Shown: positions 33,694-41,692 of the stretch, one piece after another
How positions within the stretch are numbered: the first letter of the stretch is position 1
How the letters are laid out: every line of letters begins with the position of its first letter
NCBI RefSeq assembly: GCF_009873495.1
Contig: NZ_CP046703.1
Span: 6,352,501-6,416,500 of the forward strand
Reading direction: 5' to 3'
DNA length: 64,000 nt
Origin: Nostoc sp. ATCC 53789
GTDB taxonomy: Bacteria > Cyanobacteriota > Cyanobacteriia > Cyanobacteriales > Nostocaceae
Notes under the pieces: model-generated
The model's database searches: none
Told to the model about the DNA's origin: nothing
The model's input: only the letters and a program-made list of their open reading frames with translations
Program-made: the position numbers and the translations under genes

Positions 33694-34695
33694 ATGACTT
33701 ACAGGTTTCAATTTCGTCCATATCAGCGAAGATTTTTGCGATCGCTTACCACCAATCATGGTAAGTGGGATATTCGTGAAGGTATTATCCTCCGTCTCAC
33801 CGATGAATCAGGTAAACTCGGCTGGGGAGAAATTGCCCCCATTAGCTGGTTTGGTTCCGAAACCTTAGAACAAGCCTTAGATTTTTGTCGCCAACTCCCA
33901 CGAGAAATTACAGACGAGATAATTTTCTCTATCCCAGATGAGTTACCTGCTTGTCAATTTGGCTTTGAGTCAGCGCAAGGGTGGGGCAGTGGGGAGTGGG
34001 GAGTGGGGAGTGGGGGAGATAATTTTATAACTCCTAAATCCTCACTCTTCTTGTACAGCGCCTTGCTAGTAGCAGGGGAAGCGGCTTTAAATCAATGGGA
34101 AACGTTGTGGCAGCAAGGATATCGCACATTTAAGTGGAAAATTGGTGTGTATGCGATCGCTGATGAACTAAAAATTTTTGAGTCACTCATACACACCTTA
34201 CCAGCCTCTACGAAACTGCGATTAGATGCCAACGGTGGACTCAGCTATGAAGAAGCTAACTTATGGCTGTGGACTTGCGACAATCTCAAGGCAAATGCAG
34301 AACTACCCATAGAAATTGAATTTATCGAACAACCGCTACCCGTTGAACAATTTCAGGGGATGTTGGAATTGAGTATGAGTTATGAGACTGCGATCGCTTT
34401 AGATGAATCTGTCGCCACACTTAGGCAACTCGCCGCCTGTCATCAACAAGGTTGGCGAGGGATTTTTGTCATAAAGCCTGGGATAATTGGATCGCCATCT
34501 CGTCTGAGAAAGTTTTGCCACCAGCATCAAATTGATACTGTATTTTCGTCAGTATTTGAAACTGCGATCGCTAGACTTGCAGCACTCCAGCTAGCAGCCG
34601 AATTATCCCGAAACAACAGAGCAGTTGGTTTTGGCATCGACCATTTTTTTGAACAAGAAGAAACGTGGTTGCAAACTTTATGGAACGACCTTTAG
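33694..34695 (+). CDS. menC: o-Succinylbenzoate synthase
   Basis: A 333-residue enolase-superfamily enzyme that dehydrates SHCHC to o-succinylbenzoate. Catalytic and metal-binding residues lie in TFKWKIGVY (Lys), RLDANGGLSYEEA (Asp), EIEFIEQPL (Glu), IALDESVAT (Asp) and IFVIKPGIIGS (Lys). The start codon is on the last TAATGAC unit of a heptamer array. Residues about 96-108 (GWGSGEWGVGSGG) are encoded by three tandem GGGGAGT units and look like a tolerated insertion in a surface loop. It overlaps menE by 16 bases. Confidence 0.93.
   Translation: MTYRFQFRPYQRRFLRSLTTNHGKWDIREGIILRLTDESGKLGWGEIAPISWFGSETLEQALDFCRQLPREITDEIIFSIPDELPACQFGFESAQGWGSGEWGVGSGGDNFITPKSSLFLYSALLVAGEAALNQWETLWQQGYRTFKWKIGVYAIADELKIFESLIHTLPASTKLRLDANGGLSYEEANLWLWTCDNLKANAELPIEIEFIEQPLPVEQFQGMLELSMSYETAIALDESVATLRQLAACHQQGWRGIFVIKPGIIGSPSRLRKFCHQHQIDTVFSSVFETAIARLAALQLAAELSRNNRAVGFGIDHFFEQEETWLQTLWNDL
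33981..34016 (+). repeat. GGGGAGT tandem repeat inside menC
   Basis: Three exact GGGGAGT units (33991-34011) with degenerate units on both sides, read in frame as Gly/Ser/Trp-rich sequence. Similar units make up the tract at 56569-56614. Confidence 0.7.
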
Positions 34696-36134
34696 ACTGT
34701 CTTAACAATCTGTTTCAGGATGATTGGCTTATCGGTTATGACAACCGTCAATTTAATCAAATAGCTCAAGAATTATATTTAGAACTAATACCACTATCAG
34801 CGTGTGGAACACCACCAAAAATTATCTTAGCCGAACGCGAACCATTGCGATTTTTAGCAAGTTTTATTGCTGCTTGTGCAGCTAATTGTCCAGTTTTTCT
34901 TTGTAACCCCGACTGGGGAACACAAGAATGGCAACAAGTCTTTCATTTAGTAGAGCCAGACATCATTTGGGGAGAACTACTCGACTCTCCCACTCCCCTA
35001 CTCCTAAGTAAAGACACGATTAATCGCGTCTCTCCCCATTTTTTACTCTCTCACTCAGCACGGGCTGAACGCCCCGCTACCGCTAACAGCACTCAGCACT
35101 CAGCACTGATTCTGATTCCCACAGGTGGTTCATCAGGACAAATTAAATTTGCCATCCACACTTGGGAAACTCTCATCTCATCGGTACAAGGATTTACAGA
35201 ATACTTTCAAATCAAACAAGTCAATTCATTTTGTGTGTTACCGCTATATCACGTTAGCGGTTTAATGCAATTTATGCGTTCTTTCACCACCGCAGGTAAA
35301 CTAGCTATTCAACCATTTAAAGCCGTAGAATCCGGTCAAATATTAAATATTAAACAATCAGAATTTTTCATATCTTTAGTACCAACACAGTTACAACGCC
35401 TCTTGCAAAATCCAGAATTAACTGAATGGCTATCTCAATTTAATAGTGTACTTTTGGGAGGTGCGCCAGCATGGAACGAACTACTAGAAAAATCCAGATT
35501 TCACCGCATCCGATTAGCACCTACCTATGGCATGACAGAAACCGCCTCTCAAATTGCTACCCTCAAACCGGATGATTTTCTGAGAGGTAAAATTAGTAGT
35601 GGTCAGATTCTTCCCCATGCAAAAGTAACTATTCGCAATCAGCAAGGCGAGATTTTAAATTCCAATCAAATCGGAAATATCACCATTCATGCTCAATCTT
35701 TAGCCCTTGGTTACTATCCTAAAATTAGAGAAAATCAAACTGATTTCCAAGTAGATGATTTAGGTTTTTTAGACGAACAAGGACATTTAAATATAGTCGG
35801 ACGTAACAGCGATAAAATTATTACAGGTGGGGAAAATATTTACCCAACAGAGATTGAATCAGCTATACAAGCTACTCAAATGGTTAGTGATATCTGTGTC
35901 ATTGGTATTCCAGATAAACACTGGGGACAAGCTTTAACAGCAATTTACATTCCCAAAAAATCAGATACCTCTGCCTTAAAAATCCAAACCCTACTCAAAG
36001 ACAAACTCAGCAAATTTAAAATCCCTAAATATTGGATTCCCCAGCAAAACTTACCCCGTAACTCTCAAGGTAAAATTAACCGCCAAAAATTACAACAAAT
36101 AGCCACAGAATTCCTCCAAAATTCCATCACATAA
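34680..36134 (+). CDS. menE: o-Succinylbenzoate-CoA ligase
   Basis: A 484-residue ANL-superfamily adenylating enzyme that activates o-succinylbenzoate with CoA. Motifs are LILIPTGGSSGQIKFAIHTW (ATP-binding A3), YGMTETASQI (A5), GRNSDKIITGGENIYPTEIE (A8) and the C-terminal Lys in NSQGKINRQKL. The ATG at 34680 lies inside the end of menC, so the two are translationally coupled. Residues about 101-143, just before A3, are encoded by repeat DNA (34981-35107). The 3' end overlaps the opposing menI gene by 8 bases. Confidence 0.93.
   Translation: MERPLDCLNNLFQDDWLIGYDNRQFNQIAQELYLELIPLSACGTPPKIILAEREPLRFLASFIAACAANCPVFLCNPDWGTQEWQQVFHLVEPDIIWGELLDSPTPLLLSKDTINRVSPHFLLSHSARAERPATANSTQHSALILIPTGGSSGQIKFAIHTWETLISSVQGFTEYFQIKQVNSFCVLPLYHVSGLMQFMRSFTTAGKLAIQPFKAVESGQILNIKQSEFFISLVPTQLQRLLQNPELTEWLSQFNSVLLGGAPAWNELLEKSRFHRIRLAPTYGMTETASQIATLKPDDFLRGKISSGQILPHAKVTIRNQQGEILNSNQIGNITIHAQSLALGYYPKIRENQTDFQVDDLGFLDEQGHLNIVGRNSDKIITGGENIYPTEIESAIQATQMVSDICVIGIPDKHWGQALTAIYIPKKSDTSALKIQTLLKDKLSKFKIPKYWIPQQNLPRNSQGKINRQKLQQIATEFLQNSIT
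34981..35107 (+). repeat. Composite repeat segment inside menE
   Basis: Contains AGACACGATTAATCGCGTCTCT (35011-35032), an exact 22-base match to 56676-56697, then GGGCTGAACGCCCCGCTACC and tandem ACTCAGC units. The frame stays open and yields a low-complexity linker (SHSARAERPATANSTQHSA). Confidence 0.7.
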
Positions 36135-36573
36135 TCTCTCTCGACCTTCTTCTCTCTGCGTCCTCTGCGTCTCTGCGGTTCGTCTCCAACCACTGAACTA
36201 TCTCATCAGGTAATTCCTGCTTACTTCTACTACTCACATCAATACAAACATGACGAGTAATAGCCTTAGCAACTACCACCTCAGCCACAGCAATTTCATA
36301 AGTAATTTCAAACTTCTCAACACCTATTTTTTGGGGTATTAAACTAATCAGTAACTTGTCCCCACCAAACATAGGGCGCAAAAAATCGACACTAGCATGA
36401 ACAATGGGAAAAGCTACAGAAGGATTAGTAAAAAAATCTTTGAAATTAATACTTGATGCTTCTAAAGATTCTTCATAAGCTTCATGGCAAATACCCAAAA
36501 CATTAGCAAAATAAACTACTCCAGCAGCATCAGTATCTTGAAAGCGAACCGTGCGGTTATAAGTAAAAGGCAT
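36127..36573 (-). CDS. 1,4-Dihydroxy-2-naphthoyl-CoA hydrolase
   Basis: A 148-residue hotdog-fold thioesterase that releases dihydroxynaphthoate from its CoA ester before prenylation by MenA. The active-site signature is RFQDTDAAGVVYFANVLG; VDFLRPMFGGDKLLI follows as in the cyanobacterial DHNA-CoA thioesterases. I start at the ATG at 36573, three codons after a TTG. The last 17 residues (ETNRRDAEDAERRRSRE) are encoded by the CGCAGAGGACGCAGAG repeat family. It converges with menE, which supports the pathway role. Confidence 0.85.
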   Translation of the reverse strand: MPFTYNRTVRFQDTDAAGVVYFANVLGICHEAYEESLEASSINFKDFFTNPSVAFPIVHASVDFLRPMFGGDKLLISLIPQKIGVEKFEITYEIAVAEVVVAKAITRHVCIDVSSRSKQELPDEIVQWLETNRRDAEDAERRRSREIM

Positions 36574-36722
36574 TTTTGACAATTGAATATTAAAAAACAG
36601 CAGGTTTATTTCCTGCTTTACAAACTAATTTTATTGCAACTAAGATAAGTCAGTGATAAAAATTTAATTTCCCCAATTCTGAATTTGTATCGATTTGTTT
36701 AGCCTCATTCAATGCCTTGGGG

Positions 36723-36815
36723 TTAAATATATGGTGAGGAAAGGCGATCGCTTCTACATTGACTCCAACGGCGGAACCTCAAAGTCATTATAACGAGGAA
36801 ACGAGGATTGCTCAT
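36723..36815 (-). pseudogene. Degenerate frame in the toxin position after the RHH antitoxin
   Basis: A frame begins with an ATG that overlaps the antitoxin stop by four bases and encodes MSNPRFLVIMTLRFRRWSQ before stopping after 30 codons. PIN toxins usually follow at this exact spacing. No catalytic Asp cluster remains. The call rests on position, not on sequence similarity. Confidence 0.35.
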
Positions 36816-37081
36816 CTATCGCGGTCTTCTCGAATTAATTCAGTACTATCAGGTAATCCAAAGTCTGCTGGATTCAAGCGGCGGCGACGGCGACTAATTT
36901 CCTCTAGGAGTTTTGGGACATTTTTTCGCCTTTCTTTTTCCGTTGGCTGTGTTTTTGCCTGCAAAGCGTTCTGCAAGATTGTAATAACTTGAGCATCAAT
37001 TGAGTTATTTTCAGCTTTAGCTAAGTGTTGGAGTTGTTCGTATAACTCATCAGGTATATTGAGCGCATGAATGGTAGCCAT
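36812..37081 (-). CDS. Orphan antitoxin-like protein (ribbon-helix-helix, FitA/VapB type)
   Basis: An 89-residue protein. The start MATIHALNIPDELYEQLQ matches the DNA-binding strand and helix of RHH antitoxins of the FitA/VapB group, followed by KAENNSIDAQVITILQNAL and a basic C-terminal tail that would bind a PIN toxin. The ATG at 37081 has a strong GGGAGG ribosome binding site 8 bases upstream. The stop codon overlaps a following ATG (ATGA), the usual toxin arrangement, but that frame ends after 30 codons and shows no PIN residues. The toxin therefore seems lost. Confidence 0.75.
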   Translation of the reverse strand: MATIHALNIPDELYEQLQHLAKAENNSIDAQVITILQNALQAKTQPTEKERRKNVPKLLEEISRRRRRLNPADFGLPDSTELIREDRDR

Positions 37082-37578
37082 TGATTGACCTCCCGAATTT
37101 ATTGGTAATGGTAGCACGATCGCACTAGGGGGACAGGTTAGGGGCGATCGCCTTTGGTTTGTGGGTGCGATCGCTTTATTATCTCTACTACCCACCTCTT
37201 TCTTAATCCTTCTCTTCTGATTCCTCTGACAGAGCTTTGATTGATGTTTTTCGTAAAACCCAATCAAGATAAAGTACAAAAATCTGCATTTTCAGAAAGT
37301 TGTTAGCATTTTTGATATTTGCATCACTTAGTACCCATTTACAGAACTTTTCCAACAGTATTCCAACAACAACTTCAACAGACTTATTTACAACCAAAGG
37401 AATTAGTGTTTCTAGCATTGCGATTGCCTCAGTAGCTTGACTGAGTTCAATGTCGCAATTTTCTTTTGTAGTTATTTATCTGACTTACCTTGACTTAGCC
37501 TGACTGACACTGATTTAACTCCACATTTTGATAAAAACTTTGGCTACACTGGCTTATAAGTAATTGTGGGAGTGGTCA
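37082..37578. other. Region between the orphan antitoxin and the NACHT gene
   Basis: A 497-base AT-rich stretch with several HIP1 sites (GCGATCGC at 37143 and 37168). It contains one short hydrophobic open frame on the minus strand (37203-37418) and the promoter of the NACHT gene. The NACHT ribosome binding site GGGAG lies at 37568-37572. Confidence 0.4.
37203..37418 (-). CDS. Small hypothetical protein divergent from the NACHT gene
   Basis: A 71-residue open frame. The N-terminus is amphipathic or hydrophobic (MLETLIPLVVNKSVEVVVGI) and the C-terminus is acidic (ALSEESEEKD). It starts with ATG about 160 bases from the divergent NACHT NTPase. I do not recognise it. Its composition is protein-like, but no clear ribosome binding site is seen, so it may not be a gene. 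Confidence 0.35.
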   Translation of the reverse strand: MLETLIPLVVNKSVEVVVGILLEKFCKWVLSDANIKNANNFLKMQIFVLYLDWVLRKTSIKALSEESEEKD

Positions 37579-39939
37579 ATGTCTATACCAGAGGACTTTC
37601 TTAAGCAGCTGGAGCAATACAGTGAATTGTCGCACCGAGAGAAAGAAGTCTTTCTGGAAATATTTGGTCTTAGTAAGAGTCGAGTTAACGTAGCTCAAGA
37701 GTTAAATATTTCTGAAAGTAACCTCGGTACTTGTCTTACAGGTATTTACAAAAAATTTTGCATCACTTGTAATGGCCCTGTTAAAGAAAGCCGCTTACGG
37801 GAGTATCTGAGCAAAAGATACTCACAGCAAAAACCCTCTGGCGATTTAACTACAGATCACCTAGATGATTGTATTGATACCTTAGTGCAAGAAATCCGCA
37901 AACAAATCAAACCCTACATCAAAGAAAAGTGCGGAACTATGCGGGTATTAGATATGCCTAAGCCAATTGAGTTAACAGGAAAACAAGGTATTTACACAAA
38001 TGTTAATATTCTGGAGGCAATAACAGGACGAAGACGATTAAAAGTTACGGAACTAATGCAAAGCTGTGAGCATGATAACTTTGAGCGGCTTGGACTTAGC
38101 GGAGTAAAACAGAAACGAGTCTCAGGATTAGAGGTTGTACAGCGTCATAGTAAATTGATGGTTTTAGGTAAACCAGGAGCAGGAAAAACCACTTTTTTAA
38201 AATATCTAGCAATGCAGTGTATTGAAGGGAGATTTCAAGCAAACAGAGTTCCCTTGTTTATCACATTAAAAGATTTTGCAGAAGCAGCTAAAAAACCAGA
38301 TATTTTGAAATTTATTGTTCAACTATTATCAAGCTGTGGGGTAACTCATGCCAGTACAGCAGTAGAGAAACTGTTGAAACAGGGTAAAGCATTCATATTG
38401 CTGGATGGGTTAGATGAAGTACGAGAGGAAGACACCAAGCGTGTTTTACGACAAATTCGGGAATTTTCTGACCTGTTTCATACCAATCAGTTTGTAATTA
38501 CCTGTCGGATTGCTGCCAAAGAATACACCTATCAAAGTTTCACAGAAGTAGAAATGGCAGATTTTGATGAAAAACAAATAGCAATTTTTGCTCAAAATTG
38601 GTTCGAGTTGACTGATCCAGTTAAAAGTCAAAGATTCATTCAAAAACTAAAGGAGAATAAACCAATCCAAGAACTAGCAAGTAGTCCTTTACTGCTGACA
38701 TTATTGTGTTTGGTGTTTGGAGATAGTGGAGATTTCCCAGCAAACCGTTCTGAACTTTATCAAGAAGGATTAGATGTATTACTGAAAAAATGGGATGCCA
38801 AACGCAACATTGAGAGAGAGCAGGTGTATAAAAACCTGTCTTTGCAGCGTAAGGAAGACTTGCTGAGTCAAATAGGCTTAACTACCTTTGAGCAGAAAAA
38901 CTATTTCTTTAAACAAAAAACGACCGAAATATACATTGCTGATTTTATCCGTAACTTACGTGATGCTGATACAGATCCAGAAGTCTTGAAACTCGATAGT
39001 GAAGCCGTTTTAAAATCTATTGAAGCACAGCATGGGCTACTAGTAGAACGAGCAAAAGGCATCTATTCTTTTTCTCACCTGACGTTCCACGAGTATTTTG
39101 CTGCAAGAGAAATAGTAGCTAACTCTGCCTATAAAACTTTGGTTAAGCATCTGATAGAGAAACGCTGGCGGGAAGTTTTTTTGCTCACAGCAGGGATGAT
39201 GCGAAATGCCGATAATTTGATGCACTTAATAAAGTCTGAAATTGATGGACTAATCAGTACGGATGAACAATTACAAAATTTGATGAGGTGGGTAGCTAAA
39301 AAATCTTCTTTAGCTACAGTGCCATATCAGCTAGCAGAAGTTAGAGGTATCTATTTAAGTTTGATAAATAGTCTTATTCTGAGTAAGCGTTCAGATTTTA
39401 CGGAGCTTCCTCGTATTCTAGCCTTCGATCTGGCTCTTACTGGTACTTCAGACAGCGACTTTTATAAAGCCTGCGAGCCAACGATTATCGCGATAGTTAC
39501 TCCAGCCTTGAGTTTTGAAATTGTTGTCTTTTTTGAAGAAAAAAAAATTCGAGTAGATAGACGAAGCTCAAATACTCTCTTTCCTAATCACTTTGATTCA
39601 AATCTTGATTTTGATCTAGAAAATGACCCACGTCCTGAGTTACAAATTTTGCTTGAAAACCTGAAAAGCCAATTGCCACCTTCACAAAACGACAGCGAAG
39701 CATTTGAACACTGGTGGAAAACTGATGGTCAAGAGTGGAATGAACAGCTTAGAACCGTCATGATTGAGCATTGCAATATTGGACATGACTGGCAGATAAA
39801 TGAAGCCCAACAAACACTCTTACAACAGTATTTATATGCCAATAAGTTGCTACTAGAGTGCCTAAATAGTGAATGTTATGTAAGCTGGGAAGTTAGGCAA
39901 GAAATTGAAAATACTTTGCTGTTACCAAATGAAAATTAA
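37579..39939 (+). CDS. HTH-NACHT STAND NTPase (bacterial NLR-like)
   Basis: A 786-residue protein. Residues about 15-75 form a LuxR/sigma-4-like helix-turn-helix (LSHREKEVFLEIFGLS, VAQELNISESNLGTCL). After a linker comes a NACHT NTPase: Walker A VLGKPGAGKTTFLKYL (about 194-209), Walker B AFILLDGLDEV (about 271-281), sensor ITCRIAAKEY, and the NACHT-tail SFSHLTFHEYFAA. The about 280 residues after that form a compact C-terminal domain without WD40, TPR or LRR repeats. Such proteins resemble the bacterial NACHT (bNACHT) anti-phage NLRs, where the C-terminus senses and the N-terminus acts. I start at the ATG at 37579, seven bases after GGAG. A four-helix-bundle gene follows. Confidence 0.85.
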   Translation: MSIPEDFLKQLEQYSELSHREKEVFLEIFGLSKSRVNVAQELNISESNLGTCLTGIYKKFCITCNGPVKESRLREYLSKRYSQQKPSGDLTTDHLDDCIDTLVQEIRKQIKPYIKEKCGTMRVLDMPKPIELTGKQGIYTNVNILEAITGRRRLKVTELMQSCEHDNFERLGLSGVKQKRVSGLEVVQRHSKLMVLGKPGAGKTTFLKYLAMQCIEGRFQANRVPLFITLKDFAEAAKKPDILKFIVQLLSSCGVTHASTAVEKLLKQGKAFILLDGLDEVREEDTKRVLRQIREFSDLFHTNQFVITCRIAAKEYTYQSFTEVEMADFDEKQIAIFAQNWFELTDPVKSQRFIQKLKENKPIQELASSPLLLTLLCLVFGDSGDFPANRSELYQEGLDVLLKKWDAKRNIEREQVYKNLSLQRKEDLLSQIGLTTFEQKNYFFKQKTTEIYIADFIRNLRDADTDPEVLKLDSEAVLKSIEAQHGLLVERAKGIYSFSHLTFHEYFAAREIVANSAYKTLVKHLIEKRWREVFLLTAGMMRNADNLMHLIKSEIDGLISTDEQLQNLMRWVAKKSSLATVPYQLAEVRGIYLSLINSLILSKRSDFTELPRILAFDLALTGTSDSDFYKACEPTIIAIVTPALSFEIVVFFEEKKIRVDRRSSNTLFPNHFDSNLDFDLENDPRPELQILLENLKSQLPPSQNDSEAFEHWWKTDGQEWNEQLRTVMIEHCNIGHDWQINEAQQTLLQQYLYANKLLLECLNSECYVSWEVRQEIENTLLLPNEN

Positions 39940-40007
39940 ACAATTAGTAGAAGTTGTTAAGACAGCTAAAAGCAGATAAATGATCCAAAATATAGTTAAA
40001 TTTACCT

Positions 40008-40361
40008 GTGAAAAAAGATATTTGCGATCGCACTTTTACTTTTTCAGTTCGCATAGTCAAATTGTGCCAGTTTTTAGATGACAAACCAGGAGTAGCACGA
40101 ACCCTTTCTCAACAGTTATTAAGGTCAGGAACATCGATTGGAGCTAATGTAGAAGAAGCGCAAGCTGCTCAAAGCAAAGCTGATTTTATCAGCAAGCTCA
40201 TGATTGCACTAAAAGAATCCCGTGAAACTCGGTATTGGTTAAGATTGCTCATTGCTGCCGAAATAGTACCTCAATCAAAAATTAGTCAACTCCAAACCGA
40301 AGCCGAAGAACTAACAAAAATTCTTGGTGCCATAATTATCTCCACCAAAACCTCTACTTAA
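40008..40361 (+). CDS. Four-helix-bundle protein (23S rRNA intervening-sequence protein family)
   Basis: A 117-residue all-helical protein of the S23/IVP family: TFTFSVRIVKLCQFLDD, then QQLLRSGTSIGANVEEAQAAQSKADFISKL and KESRETRYWLRLL, the family signature. Members occur inside rRNA intervening sequences, as Avd beside diversity-generating retroelements, and as stand-alone genes of unknown role. It starts with GTG 68 bases after the NACHT gene and may be co-transcribed with it. No reverse transcriptase or template repeat is nearby. Confidence 0.85.
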   Translation: MKKDICDRTFTFSVRIVKLCQFLDDKPGVARTLSQQLLRSGTSIGANVEEAQAAQSKADFISKLMIALKESRETRYWLRLLIAAEIVPQSKISQLQTEAEELTKILGAIIISTKTST

Positions 40362-40406
40362 CCTCTTCAATTTTTAATTTTTAATTTTCAATTTTTAATT
40401 CCTAAA

Positions 40407-40491
40407 CGGAGAGGGGGAGATTCGAACTCCCGGAGGTTTTAGCCTCATCCGATTTCAAGTCGGACGCAATCGACCACTCTGCCACCTCTCC
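40407..40491 (-). tRNA. tRNA-Ser (UGA)
   Basis: Read on the minus strand: acceptor GGAGAGG, D-arm, anticodon stem TCCGA-CTTGAAA-TCGGA with anticodon TGA, a long variable arm typical of serine tRNAs, T-arm GGGAGTTCGAATCTCCC-like, acceptor CCTCTCC and discriminator G. CCA is not encoded. It lies 45 bases beyond the four-helix-bundle gene, convergent to it, and borders the NACHT island. Confidence 0.95.
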
Positions 40492-40622
40492 AGTAAATCT
40501 GTCAAACTTGTGCCGCTCCTTGTTTCAGACGCTATTCAGGCGCTTTTTTTGGTTAGCACTAAACTTGACAGATAATACTATACCCTATTATCTACGCAGA
40601 TTGCACTACTGGAGGCGAATGT

Positions 40623-41543
40623 CTACGACACAATACGCGATCGCTCGTACAAAATTTCCCCCTTAGCCACCTGAAAGTCATTCCCCACCCAAACTAGGGA
40701 AACTTGCGAAACCACACCCGCCTCTAGGGTGACAATGGAAAAGTTACGCAACTTCTCGCCGTCATTTTCCACAATCCTGGGGACACTAGCCGCATTTAAG
40801 TAAATTGTCCCCTCTGGACTTCTAAAGATGGGTTTGCGCTGCACCTTCTTGGTATGGCGTAAATCTCGGTGCATGTGACCAAATGTCACCAGAGGAATGG
40901 TTTTACCAGCAGTCAAGGCTTGAGAAATCGCCTCGCCCAAATCTGGATCGCCAAAGTCGCCGCCAATTGGATGCCAGTCTTTGCCGCAGGGATCTTCGGG
41001 GCGATCGCCTAACCCACTAGGCCCATTGTGACCCAAAAATATAATTGTCTCGTAAGCGGCGCTTTTAACTGCTTTGAAGATGCGATCGGCGGATTCTTCT
41101 AAACTCGTCACACCGTAACGTTCTTTACAGATTTCCGCGAATTTCCACTCTGGGCCACCCCAAGTAAAGGGACGACCCCCCACTACAGTTAAATTCCAAG
41201 CGGGAAAATCCAGCTTACCGTAACCGACATGGGACGAACCTAATAAATCGAGTTGTTCCTGTACCCAGTCTTCCTTAGAGCGGTCATAAGGAGCCTTTTT
41301 ACGTCCCCATTCGGTGGCGGTGTACCAGGCATCGTGGTTGCCCATCACGGCTGCTTTGGGAATATCGAGGGATGCGATCGCTCTGACCACTTCCACCGAT
41401 TCATTGCCAAAATCCCCGACAAACAGCACTAAGTCAACACCCAAATGCTTGAGTGCAACGCCATCTTCCACTTCCCATTGGTCGTGAATATCTCCAACTA
41501 CAGCAATTTTGAGGTTTATCGATTGAGTTTTCTGACTGGTCAT
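40623..41543 (-). CDS. Metallophosphoesterase (cyanobacterial TIGR04168-like family)
   Basis: A 306-residue calcineurin-like phosphoesterase. The metal-binding motifs are in order: AVVGDIHDQW, VLFVGDFGNES, AVMGNHDAWY, IFLGHNGPSG and VTFGHMHRDLR. The pattern and length match a family confined to cyanobacteria and plastid-bearing organisms. No substrate is known to me. I use the ATG at 41543 with GGAAAG upstream. It is divergent from nadA, with 149 bases between them. Confidence 0.85.
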   Translation of the reverse strand: MTSQKTQSINLKIAVVGDIHDQWEVEDGVALKHLGVDLVLFVGDFGNESVEVVRAIASLDIPKAAVMGNHDAWYTATEWGRKKAPYDRSKEDWVQEQLDLLGSSHVGYGKLDFPAWNLTVVGGRPFTWGGPEWKFAEICKERYGVTSLEESADRIFKAVKSAAYETIIFLGHNGPSGLGDRPEDPCGKDWHPIGGDFGDPDLGEAISQALTAGKTIPLVTFGHMHRDLRHTKKVQRKPIFRSPEGTIYLNAASVPRIVENDGEKLRNFSIVTLEAGVVSQVSLVWVGNDFQVAKGEILYERSRIVS

Positions 41544-41692
41544 GCCACTTTCCTTGCCGTCTATCTCCAGGATATGAAACTCAGCCCGATTTGGACACAA
41601 CCCGAAAATATCAACCGTCCACTATTTTTGGTAAAAACTACTATAATTGAATCCACAGGACATACATTTGCAACATAAAGCACCCCTAAACT

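Noticed and set aside
40008..40361. Avd protein of a diversity-generating retroelement
   Set aside because: No reverse transcriptase, template repeat or variable repeat is nearby; the protein also fits other four-helix-bundle members.
40407..40491. Integration site (att) in tRNA-Ser for the NACHT island
   Set aside because: No second copy of the tRNA 3' end was seen in the flanks, and no integrase gene is present; only proximity supports it.
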